From assembly GCF_000743535.1 (NCBI RefSeq), contig NZ_AVCJ01000023.1, positions 1 through 64,000 of the forward strand: a stretch of 64,000 nt of DNA, in the 5' to 3' direction. The first letter of the stretch is position 1, and each line of letters opens with the position of its first letter. This DNA comes from Arenimonas donghaensis DSM 18148 = HO3-R19 (GTDB taxonomy: Bacteria; Pseudomonadota; Gammaproteobacteria; Xanthomonadales; Xanthomonadaceae). This document shows positions 38,469-45,877 of the stretch, piece after piece. Under the pieces are notes generated by a model, which saw nothing but the letters and a program-made list of their open reading frames with translations, did no database searches and was not told where the DNA came from. Position numbers and translations under genes: made by a program.

Positions 38469-39641
38469 ATGAACACGCCTGCCCTGCCCGTCATTTCGCT
38501 CAAGATCGAGCGTCGCTCCAACCATCCGTGGATCTTCCAGAAGATGGTGGTCAAGCCGACCGCCAAGCCCAAGCCGGGCAGCCTGGTCGACATCGTCGAC
38601 AACACCGGCGTCTGGGTGGGGCGGGGTTTCTACAACGGGCATTCCCGCATCGCCCTGCGCGTGCTCACCGAAGATCCGGACGAAGCGGTCGACGAGGCCT
38701 TCTTCGCCCGCAAGATCGCCGATGCCGTGGCCCTGCGTCGCGATTGCCTGCACCTGGATGAAACCACCGACGCCTGGCGCGTGGTGCACTCGGAAGGCGA
38801 TGGCCTGTCGGGCCTGGTGGTCGACCGCTACGGCGACCTGCTGGTGGTGGAATTTTTCTCCGCGGGCGCGTTCCGGCACCGTGAGTGGGTCTATGCCGCG
38901 CTGCGCGAACAATTCCCGGGCTGCCGTTTCTACAGCTTCGCCGAAGAACATGTGCAAAAGCAGGAAAGCTTCGACTTCCGGGCACCGCCCGCGCCCGAAC
39001 CCAGCGTGATCACCGAGAACGGCCTGAAGTTCCGCGCCAGCCCGGGCAGCGGACACAAGACCGGTTTCTTCGCCGACCAGCGCGACAACCGCGAATTCCT
39101 GGCGCGCTTCACCGCCGGCAAGCGGGTGCTCGACATCTGCTGCAACTCCGGCGGCTTCGCGATCTATGCCAAGGCCCGCGGCGGTGCCGAGGAAGTGACC
39201 GGCATCGACCTGGACGAGGAAATCCTGCAGATCGCCGGCAAGAACGCCCGTCTCAACGACGCCAAGGTCAAGTTCGTGCAGGCCGACCTGTTCCCCTACC
39301 TGCGTGAAGCCCAGCAGCGCGGCGAACAGTGGGACGTGGTGGTGCTGGACCCGGCCAAGCTCACGCGCGACCGCGACCAGGTCATCTCCGCGCTCAAGAA
39401 GTACAACGACATGAACAAGCTGGCCATGCAGGTGGTCAGCCCCGGCGGCATCCTGCTCACCTGTTCCTGCACCGGCCTGGTGGCCGAGGATGAATTCCTG
39501 GACATGATCCGCCGCGCCGCGTTTTATGCCGGCCGCACCGTGCAGGTGCTCAAGGTGACGGGCGCCGGCGGCGACCATCCGTTCATGGCCCACGTCAAGG
39601 AAAGCCGCTACCTCAAGGCGGTGTTCTGCCGCGTGCTCTAG
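38469..39641 (+). CDS. RlmI-like class I SAM-dependent rRNA methyltransferase
   Basis: The 390-residue protein has an N-terminal PUA domain (ERRSNHPWIFQKMV to GFYNGHSRIALRVL), a middle segment with SEGDGLSGLVVDRY, and a Rossmann methyltransferase domain with motif I VLDICCNSGGFAIYA. E. coli RlmI methylates C1962 of 23S rRNA (m5C). Here the catalytic-site motif reads LDPAKLTRD instead of the common DPPxF, while CSCTG with the conserved Cys is kept. Assignment to RlmI itself rather than a close paralogue is likely but not proved. Confidence 0.85.
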   Translation: MNTPALPVISLKIERRSNHPWIFQKMVVKPTAKPKPGSLVDIVDNTGVWVGRGFYNGHSRIALRVLTEDPDEAVDEAFFARKIADAVALRRDCLHLDETTDAWRVVHSEGDGLSGLVVDRYGDLLVVEFFSAGAFRHREWVYAALREQFPGCRFYSFAEEHVQKQESFDFRAPPAPEPSVITENGLKFRASPGSGHKTGFFADQRDNREFLARFTAGKRVLDICCNSGGFAIYAKARGGAEEVTGIDLDEEILQIAGKNARLNDAKVKFVQADLFPYLREAQQRGEQWDVVVLDPAKLTRDRDQVISALKKYNDMNKLAMQVVSPGGILLTCSCTGLVAEDEFLDMIRRAAFYAGRTVQVLKVTGAGGDHPFMAHVKESRYLKAVFCRVL

Positions 39642-39649
39642 GCCGGACC

Positions 39650-40882
39650 ATGGACGCGCCCCTGCCGGCCGTGCCGCGCGTGCGTCGCGCCGCACTGGTC
39701 TTCATCTTCGTCACCGTGCTGGTGGACGTGATGGCGTTCGGCCTGATCATCCCGGTGCTGCCGCACCTGCTGAAGAAGGTCACCGGCGGCGAAATCGCCG
39801 ACGCCACCCTCTGGCACGGCCTGTTCGCCACCGGCTACATGGTGATGCAGTTCGTCGCCCAGCCGGTGCAGGGTGCGCTGTCGGACCGCTTCGGGCGGCG
39901 GCCGGTGATCCTGGTCTCCAACGCCGGCCTGGCCATCGACTTCCTGATCATGGCGGTGGCCGAAACCCTGCCGCTGCTGTTCATCGCGCGCCTGCTGTCG
40001 GGCGTGACCTCGGCCAGCTTCAGCACCGCCAACGCCTACATCGCCGACGTCACGCCGCCGGAAAACCGTTCGGCGGCCTTCGGCCGGCTGGGCATGGCTT
40101 TCGGCATCGGCTTCACGGTGGCGCCGGTGATGGGCGCCTGGCTCGGCGCGGTGGACCTGCACCTGCCGTTCTGGGTCGCCGCGGGTTTGTGCACGGCGAA
40201 CTTCTGCTACGGTTTCTTCGTGTTGCCCGAGTCGCTGGCGCCGGATCGCCGCGCCGCGTTCGAATGGCGCCGCGCCAACCCGCTCGCCTCCCTGAAGCTG
40301 CTGCGCGCCCATCCGGAGCTGTTCGGCCTGGCCGGCGTCAGCTTCCTGATGGCGCTGGCACACCTGGTGTACCCGACCACCTTCGTGCTCTACGCCGACT
40401 ACCGCTTTGGCTGGGGGCTGGAGATGGTCGGCTGGACCCTGCTGCTGGTCGGCGTGCTGACCATCATCGTGCAGGGCGGCCTGGTGGGACGCATCGCGCG
40501 ACGTTACGGCGACCGCCGCACCGTGATGATCGGCGCCACCGCCGGGGCGATCGGTTTCGCGATGTACGCGCTGGCGCCCAACGGCTACTGGTTCTGGGCG
40601 GCGATGCCGGTGGCGGCGCTGTGGGCGGTGGCCGGCCCGGCGGCGCAGTCCTTGATGACCGCCCGTGTTTCGCCGCAGGAACAAGGCCGGCTGCAGGGCG
40701 CCATTGGCAGCCTGAACTCCATTGCCGGCATCCTGGGGCCGACCCTGTTCACCCAGACCCTGGCTTTCGTGGCCGCCAACGAAATCGGCGGGCCGCTGGC
40801 CGGCGCCAGTTTCTGGCTCGCTTCCGTGCTCGTGGGCCTGGGCGGCCTGCTGGCCTGGCGCGCCACCACCACGCGGCACTGA
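39650..40882 (+). CDS. MFS transporter, TetA-like drug:H+ antiporter family
   Basis: The 410-residue protein has 12 hydrophobic helices. Motif A between helices 2 and 3 reads GALSDRFGRRPVIL, and helix 1 is VDVMAFGLIIPVLP as in TetA-type class efflux pumps. It starts 8 bp after the methyltransferase stop codon. The substrate cannot be read from sequence; many such chromosomal members are not resistance determinants. Confidence 0.9.
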   Translation: MDAPLPAVPRVRRAALVFIFVTVLVDVMAFGLIIPVLPHLLKKVTGGEIADATLWHGLFATGYMVMQFVAQPVQGALSDRFGRRPVILVSNAGLAIDFLIMAVAETLPLLFIARLLSGVTSASFSTANAYIADVTPPENRSAAFGRLGMAFGIGFTVAPVMGAWLGAVDLHLPFWVAAGLCTANFCYGFFVLPESLAPDRRAAFEWRRANPLASLKLLRAHPELFGLAGVSFLMALAHLVYPTTFVLYADYRFGWGLEMVGWTLLLVGVLTIIVQGGLVGRIARRYGDRRTVMIGATAGAIGFAMYALAPNGYWFWAAMPVAALWAVAGPAAQSLMTARVSPQEQGRLQGAIGSLNSIAGILGPTLFTQTLAFVAANEIGGPLAGASFWLASVLVGLGGLLAWRATTTRH

Positions 40883-40926
40883 CACGGGCCGGGGTTAGGA
40901 TAGGCGCCTGATCCAAGGAGCCCCCC

Positions 40927-41511
40927 ATGTCCGATCCCGTCACCCAGGACCAGGCCGAAGAGGCCGTCCGCACCCTGCTGCGTTGGGCCGGCGAAGACCC
41001 GGCACGCGAAGGCCTGATCGACACCCCGCGTCGCGTCGCCAAGGCCTATGGCGACTGGTTCAGCGGCTACCGCGTGGATCCGCGGGAATACCTGGCCCGC
41101 ACTTTCGAGGAAGTCGAGGGGTACGACGAGCTGATCGTGCTGCGCGACATCGAGTTCGAATCGCACTGCGAACACCACATGGCACCGATCATCGGCAAGG
41201 CGCACATCGGCTACCTGCCGGCCGGCAAGGTGGTCGGCATCAGCAAGCTGGCGCGCGTGGTCGAGGCCTACGCCCGTCGCTTCCAGGTGCAGGAAAAGAT
41301 GACCGCCCAGATCGCCAACTGCATCCAGGACGTGCTGCAGCCGCGCGGCGTCGGCGTGGTGGTGGAAGGCGCGCATGAATGCATGACCACCCGGGGCATC
41401 CACAAGCGCGGCGTCAGCATGATCACCTCCAAGATGCTGGGCGGCTTCCGGGAAGATGCCCGCACCCGGGCCGAGTTCCTGCGTTTCATCGACGTCGGAC
41501 CGGGCCGCTGA
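40927..41511 (+). CDS. folE: GTP cyclohydrolase I
   Basis: FolE makes 7,8-dihydroneopterin triphosphate from GTP, the first step to folate and, in some bacteria, tetrahydropterin. The 194-residue protein has the zinc and catalytic motifs [20 protein letters not shown] and the [13 protein letters not shown] segment, all intact. It has an AAGGAG ribosome site. In this genome it may also feed the pterin cofactor of phenylalanine hydroxylase at 30698, which is inference. Confidence 0.96.
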   Translation: MSDPVTQDQAEEAVRTLLRWAGEDPAREGLIDTPRRVAKAYGDWFSGYRVDPREYLARTFEEVEGYDELIVLRDIEFESHCEHHMAPIIGKAHIGYLPAGKVVGISKLARVVEAYARRFQVQEKMTAQIANCIQDVLQPRGVGVVVEGAHECMTTRGIHKRGVSMITSKMLGGFREDARTRAEFLRFIDVGPGR

Positions 41512-41553
41512 CCGGGACTGGCCGCGCAACGCCATCAGCCTATAATCGACGCG

Positions 41554-42117
41554 ATGAGCGACCCCCGCGCCCACCTTGAATCCCTTCGCGAAGCCATCGT
41601 CGCCGCGTCGCCGGCGCAAGCCGCGCAGTGGCTGCTGCTGCTCGACAAGCTCGAGAAGGACCTGGGCACGCTGTCGGCCCAGCGCGACCGGCTGCGCCAG
41701 GACGTCGAAGACGCCGAACACGCCCGCGATGCCGCCAACCTGGCGCGCATGAAGGTGATGGGCCAGCTCAACACCCTGCAAAAAACCCTGGCCGCCGCCG
41801 TGCCCGAAGTGGCCTCGAGCAAGGACGCCCAGAGCGACGCCCAGCGTCGCGTCGAATGGCTGCTCAAGAGCGACGGCACCGACCCGGCCGCGGCCGAAGC
41901 CGCCAAGACCGCCGAGATGGAAGCCCCCATGCCCGGCCGTGCCGTGCTGGAAGCGGTGATCGCCGGCGACCGCAAGTTCACCAAGGCCCAGCTCGAGTTC
42001 ACCATCGCCGAAGCCATGGTGCTCACCGGCTGGCAGATGACCCCGCTCGAGCTCACCCAGAAGGGCGAGCCCTGGCTGGCCGACCTGATCCTGCAGAACC
42101 AGTCCGCCGCCGTCTGA
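41554..42117 (+). CDS. Coiled-coil protein of unknown function
   Basis: The 187-residue soluble protein begins MSDPRAHLESLREAIVAASP. It has a helical, heptad-like region at about residues 25-85 (LLDKLEKDLGTLSAQRDRLR) and a C-terminal globular part (KAQLEFTIAEAMVLTGWQM). No signal peptide, membrane helix or known motif is visible. It lies 42 bp after folE and could be co-transcribed. I do not recognise a family. Confidence 0.75.
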   Translation: MSDPRAHLESLREAIVAASPAQAAQWLLLLDKLEKDLGTLSAQRDRLRQDVEDAEHARDAANLARMKVMGQLNTLQKTLAAAVPEVASSKDAQSDAQRRVEWLLKSDGTDPAAAEAAKTAEMEAPMPGRAVLEAVIAGDRKFTKAQLEFTIAEAMVLTGWQMTPLELTQKGEPWLADLILQNQSAAV

Positions 42118-42173
42118 TCCCCCCGCGTACCCCGCCGGCCATGACTTCCGGCCCGTAGACACGGCCCGCGGCA

Positions 42174-42188
42174 CTACTACACTAGTAG
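42174..42188. promoter_or_regulatory. Candidate BlaI-type operator
   Basis: CTACTACACTAGTAG is an inverted repeat with perfect 6-bp arms and a 3-bp centre, 25 bp before the blaI-like GTG start. A TGTA at 42198-42201 further right could extend it to the TACA/TGTA pattern bound by BlaI/MecI repressors. Position and type fit autoregulation of the repressor-peptidase operon. Confidence 0.65.
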
Positions 42189-42212
42189 AACGACAGGTGT
42201 AGAGGACAAGCC

Positions 42213-42635
42213 GTGGCCCGGACCTCCAAGGACAGCCCCGAAGACGCTGGCGACGATGTCGCGCTGAGCGAACTGCAGCTCGACGTCATGCGCGTGCTCT
42301 GGCGCGGCGAGGCCAGCGTCGCCGAAGTCGCCTCGGCCCTGGCCGACAGCCGCGGCCTGGCCCACACCACCGTCGCGACCGTCCTGACCCGCCTGGGTCG
42401 TCGCGGCGTCGTCGCGGCGCGCCGCGAGGCCCGCCAATTGATCTACCGGGCCACGGTCAGCGAATCCCAGGTCCGCCGCAGCATGGTCGGCGACCTGGTC
42501 CAGACCCTGTTCAAGGGCGACCCCCGGGCCCTGCTCGCCCACCTCGTTCGCGAAAGCGACGTCGCCTCCGACGACCTCGCCCGGGTGCGGGCGCTGCTGG
42601 CCGAAGACCCCGACAAGGGAGGCACCCAGGCATGA
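42213..42635 (+). CDS. BlaI/MecI/CopY-family transcriptional repressor
   Basis: The 140-residue winged-helix protein shows the family pattern: LSELQLDVMRVLWRGEASVA, then LAHTTVATVLTRLGRRGVV with the recognition helix and wing, then a dimerisation helix. It starts with GTG after AGAGGAC. It overlaps the M56 gene by 4 nt (ATGA), so the repressor and membrane peptidase are translationally coupled, as in blaI-blaR1. In known systems the peptidase signals to inactivate the repressor. No beta-lactamase gene is adjacent. Confidence 0.93.
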   Translation: MARTSKDSPEDAGDDVALSELQLDVMRVLWRGEASVAEVASALADSRGLAHTTVATVLTRLGRRGVVAARREARQLIYRATVSESQVRRSMVGDLVQTLFKGDPRALLAHLVRESDVASDDLARVRALLAEDPDKGGTQA

Positions 42636-44986
42636 GCGCGCCGGACCTGCTGCTTTCCTGGCTGCTGACCCTGGCCCTGCACGCGACGGGGCTGCTGGCC
42701 CTGGCCTGGCTGCTTGAACGCCTCGGGGCCCTGCGCCATCCCGGTTGGCGCGAACTGGCCTGGCGCGGCGCGCTGTTCGGCGCCCTGCTGTCTTCGCTGG
42801 GAGCGACGGCCAACCAGCGCATGGCGGTCACCGCGACACCGGAGCCGTCGGTGCCAGCCGCCACCGAGGTCGCACCGCGCGACGAGGGCGGGCAACCGGT
42901 GCCCGCCAACCCGGCGCGGGCGCTACGCGCCACCCTCCCCGGCGAGTCCGGACTGCCCCAGGCGCTGGCGCGCAGGCAATCGGATACGCAGCGAAACCTC
43001 GCGAGCGCAGGAGAACGCGATGCCCTCCCCGCCGACGCCGCGCCGGTGACCTTGTCATTGCCCCTGGCCCTTGCTTCCGCCCTGCTGCTGGCCTGGGCCC
43101 TGGGCGGGCTGCCGGTAGCGCTGCGCCTGGCCGGCCAGGCCCGGGCGCTTGTGCGTTGGACCCGGAGCCCTCCGGGTCGGCCCGCCAGCGCTGCGACGGG
43201 TCTTGCGCAGATCGTCGAAGGCCTCGGTCGCGCCATGGGCCTGGACCACCTGCCGGGCCTGCGGCTTGTCGACGGGCTTTCGAGCCCGATGTTGCTGCCG
43301 GGGCGACGCTTGCTGCTTCCTTCCTGGGTTTGCGACCTCGACCCGGTGCAGCAGCGCGCCCTGCTGGCCCACGAACTGACCCACCTGCAGCGGCACGACC
43401 CGGCCTGGCGCCTGGCCCAGCGCCTGGCGGTGCTGCCGCTGTATTTCCACCCGCTGGCCTGGCTGGCGCTGCGCCGGCTCGAAGCCCTGTCCGAGGACGC
43501 CTGCGACGAGCGGGCCGCCACCCTGTGCGGTAGCGGCCGCCCCCTGGCCGAATGCCTGGCCGCCTGCCTGGCCCACGGCACCCGACCCACCACCGTCACG
43601 CCCACCCTTGCGGTCGCCATGGCCGCCGAACCCGGCCCCGTGGTCCGCCGGGTCCGCAACCTGCTGGAGCCAACGCCCATGAACCGTCCGATACCTCGCA
43701 CCCTGCGCCGCACCGCCCTGGTGGTCGGCCTCGCCGCCGCCCTGGCCCTGCCCGGCCTGGCCATCACCAGCGTCGCCAACCCGGCCTACGCGGAAGGCTT
43801 CCTCAGCGGTCTCTTCCAGGGCACCTCGGTCACCGAAACGGACACGAAGTCCCACTATGTGCACCGCAACGGCAGGACCGGCGAACGCATCGAGATGACC
43901 CTGCGCGGTGACGTCGTGTTCACCGAAGCCGAGGATGACATCGCTGCCATATCAGGGCCTGGCGAGTTCGAACTCTCGATCAAGCGCGGCGGCGTCGAAC
44001 GCAGTCTCCAGGTCTTGCCCGGCAAGGACGGGCTGGAGCGCGAGTACCGCGTGGACGGCAAGAAGCAGGCCTTCGATGCCGATGCCCGCGCCTGGCTGGC
44101 GAAGTCGTTGCCCCACCTGCTGCGCGAGACCGCGTTCCAGGCCGAAACGCGCGGCAAACGTTTCCTCGCACGCGGCGGCGCCGGCGCGCTGATGGATGAA
44201 ATCGACAAGATCCAGGGCGACCACGCCCGCGGCAAATACCTGGCCGTGCTGTTCGGCAACGCCCGCCTGGACGACAGCCAGCTGCAGCGCGCCATGGCCC
44301 TGGCGGCCGGCATCGGCTCGGACTACGAACTGCGCCAGGCGCTGTCGGCGGGCCTGGACAACCAGGCGATGACGCCCTCGGGCCAGGTGCGACTGCTGGA
44401 GACGGCCACGAAGATCGGCTCCGACTACGAACTCGCGCAACTGCTGGTGCAGCTGGCGAAGGCGCAGCCGCTGCAGGGTCCGGCGCTGCAGGCGTGGCGC
44501 ACGGCACTGGCCAGCATCGGCAGCGATTACGAACAGCGTCGCGTGCTTTCCGTCCTGCTCGACAAGCAAGACCCCGCGGCCGCCCGGCTTGCCCTGGAAA
44601 GCGCCGCGGCTATCGGCAGCGACTACGAGGCGCGCCAGGTGCTGGAAAAATCCGTGGCGATGGCGCGTGCGGACGCCGACGTGCGCGTGGCCTGGTTCCG
44701 GATCCTCGATGGCATCGGTTCGGACTACGAACAGCGCCAGGCCTTGCAGGCCCTGATCGACGCGGGTCCGGTGGACGCCGGGCTGGCAGGTGACGTCCTC
44801 GACGCGCTTGCAGACATCGGCTCGGGTTACGAGGTATCGCAGGTGCTGCGAGAACTGGCCGCAGTGATGCCGGGCGATGCAGCACTGATCGAACGCTACC
44901 GGGCGGTCGCGCGCCGTCTTTCGGACCACGAACGCGGCCAGGCTGAACGCGCGCTGGATCGTTTCAGCATGGCGTTGGTGGACTAG
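42632..44986 (+). CDS. M56 (BlaR1-type) membrane metallopeptidase with C-terminal IGSDYE repeats
   Basis: The 784-residue protein has membrane helices near the N-terminus (LLSWLLTLALHATGLLALAW) and around residue 140. The cytosolic zinc-protease motif HELTHLQRHDP is at 247-251, with downstream EDACDERAA. A last membrane helix near residue 365 (ALVVGLAAALALPGLAI) leads to a large periplasmic part. That part is not a penicillin-binding sensor as in BlaR1. It holds a beta-type segment and then six repeats starting IGSDYE at residues 561, 595, 629, 661, 695 and 729 (the sixth is IGSGYE), spaced 32-34 residues, suggesting an alpha-solenoid. The signal sensed is unknown. Confidence 0.9.
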   Translation: MSAPDLLLSWLLTLALHATGLLALAWLLERLGALRHPGWRELAWRGALFGALLSSLGATANQRMAVTATPEPSVPAATEVAPRDEGGQPVPANPARALRATLPGESGLPQALARRQSDTQRNLASAGERDALPADAAPVTLSLPLALASALLLAWALGGLPVALRLAGQARALVRWTRSPPGRPASAATGLAQIVEGLGRAMGLDHLPGLRLVDGLSSPMLLPGRRLLLPSWVCDLDPVQQRALLAHELTHLQRHDPAWRLAQRLAVLPLYFHPLAWLALRRLEALSEDACDERAATLCGSGRPLAECLAACLAHGTRPTTVTPTLAVAMAAEPGPVVRRVRNLLEPTPMNRPIPRTLRRTALVVGLAAALALPGLAITSVANPAYAEGFLSGLFQGTSVTETDTKSHYVHRNGRTGERIEMTLRGDVVFTEAEDDIAAISGPGEFELSIKRGGVERSLQVLPGKDGLEREYRVDGKKQAFDADARAWLAKSLPHLLRETAFQAETRGKRFLARGGAGALMDEIDKIQGDHARGKYLAVLFGNARLDDSQLQRAMALAAGIGSDYELRQALSAGLDNQAMTPSGQVRLLETATKIGSDYELAQLLVQLAKAQPLQGPALQAWRTALASIGSDYEQRRVLSVLLDKQDPAAARLALESAAAIGSDYEARQVLEKSVAMARADADVRVAWFRILDGIGSDYEQRQALQALIDAGPVDAGLAGDVLDALADIGSGYEVSQVLRELAAVMPGDAALIERYRAVARRLSDHERGQAERALDRFSMALVD
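44312..44914 (+). repeat. Six tandem protein repeats (about 34 codons each) in the M56 gene
   Basis: Repeat starts lie at 44312, 44414, 44516, 44612, 44714 and 44816, giving unit lengths of 102, 102, 96, 102 and 102 bp. The common core is I-G-S-D-Y-E-x-x-Q/R-x-L. The copies have diverged at the DNA level (codons for the core differ), so the array is old and kept by selection on the protein. Confidence 0.9.
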
Positions 44987-45083
44987 TCACCTTCCTGAAC
45001 GTTCCCATCGGGGTTTCACCCATTCGCGTCCGGAGGAGCGCATGCTGGCGGAGCATCTCCACAACAAGAACAGGAGTTCTGCC

Positions 45084-45800
45084 ATGAAAACAAGAAACCA
45101 CGTGCTCATCGCCACCGCCGTTTCCGCTGCGCTGCTTGCCGGCTGCGCGACGACGGGAGGCGGCTACTACGGTTCCAACCCGCCGCCGCAGCAGCAGACC
45201 GACCCCAATGACCGGGAAGGCATGAACCGCACCCAGCGCGGCGCCCTGATCGGCGCGGCCATCGGTGCCGTCGCCGGCCTCGTGAGTGGCGACGATGCGA
45301 CTGAACGTCGCCAGCATGCGCTGATCGGCGCCGGCGTCGGCGGCCTGGCCGGTGGCGCCATCGGCCGCTACCAGGACAACCAGGAGCGAGCACTTCGCGA
45401 ACGCATGCAGGGCACCGGCGTGGACGTGGTCCGCGACGGCGACCACATCACCCTGGACATGCCCGAGGCGATCACCTTCGCCTTCAACTCGAGCACGCTC
45501 AACCAGCGCGCCTACGGCGTGCTCGACCGCGTCGCCGACACGCTGCGCGAATACGACCAGACCATGATCGAGATCGCCGGCCACACCGACAGCATCGGCA
45601 GCGATGCCTACAACGACAAGCTGTCCAGGGAGCGCGCCCAGGCCGTGGCGAACTACCTGGTCAGCCGCGGCATCAGCGGCCAGCGCCTGATCATCACCGG
45701 CGCCGGCGAACGTTATCCGATCGCCAGCAACGACACCGAAGCCGGCCGCGCCGAGAACCGTCGCGTCGAGATGACCATCGTGCCGATCCGCAACGACTGA
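45084..45800 (+). CDS. OmpA-family lipoprotein with glycine-zipper segment
   Basis: The ATG at 45084 follows CAGGAG by 7 bp. The 238-residue product has a lipoprotein signal with lipobox LLAGC (Cys at about 21), a glycine-zipper hydrophobic stretch (GALIGAAIGAVAGLV and HALIGAGVGGLAGGAIGRY), and a C-terminal OmpA peptidoglycan-binding domain with GHTDSIGSDAYNDKLSRERA and the end AENRRVEMTI. It should tether the outer membrane to peptidoglycan. It resembles the YiaD type. Confidence 0.94.
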   Translation: MKTRNHVLIATAVSAALLAGCATTGGGYYGSNPPPQQQTDPNDREGMNRTQRGALIGAAIGAVAGLVSGDDATERRQHALIGAGVGGLAGGAIGRYQDNQERALRERMQGTGVDVVRDGDHITLDMPEAITFAFNSSTLNQRAYGVLDRVADTLREYDQTMIEIAGHTDSIGSDAYNDKLSRERAQAVANYLVSRGISGQRLIITGAGERYPIASNDTEAGRAENRRVEMTIVPIRND

Positions 45801-45817
45801 CGCGTATCGCCCGCACA

Positions 45818-45852
45818 AAAAAGAAGCCCCGGCAATGCCGGGGCTTTTTTTT
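45818..45852. terminator. Bidirectional terminator between the OmpA-type gene and the macroglobulin gene
   Basis: AGCCCCGGCA (45825-45834) and TGCCGGGGCT (45836-45845) form a GC-rich hairpin, flanked by eight T residues on the right and six A residues on the left. It can end transcription from both convergent genes. Confidence 0.95.
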
Positions 45853-45877
45853 GTGGGAAGACTTCAGCCGCCAAGGC

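Noticed and set aside
39650-40882. MFS gene as an acquired tetracycline-resistance determinant
   Set aside because: Codon use matches neighbours, no tetR-type gene or mobile element is adjacent, and the family is common on chromosomes.
42213-44986. Beta-lactam resistance operon
   Set aside because: The repressor and M56 core match blaI-blaR1, but there is no penicillin-binding sensor domain and no beta-lactamase gene nearby.
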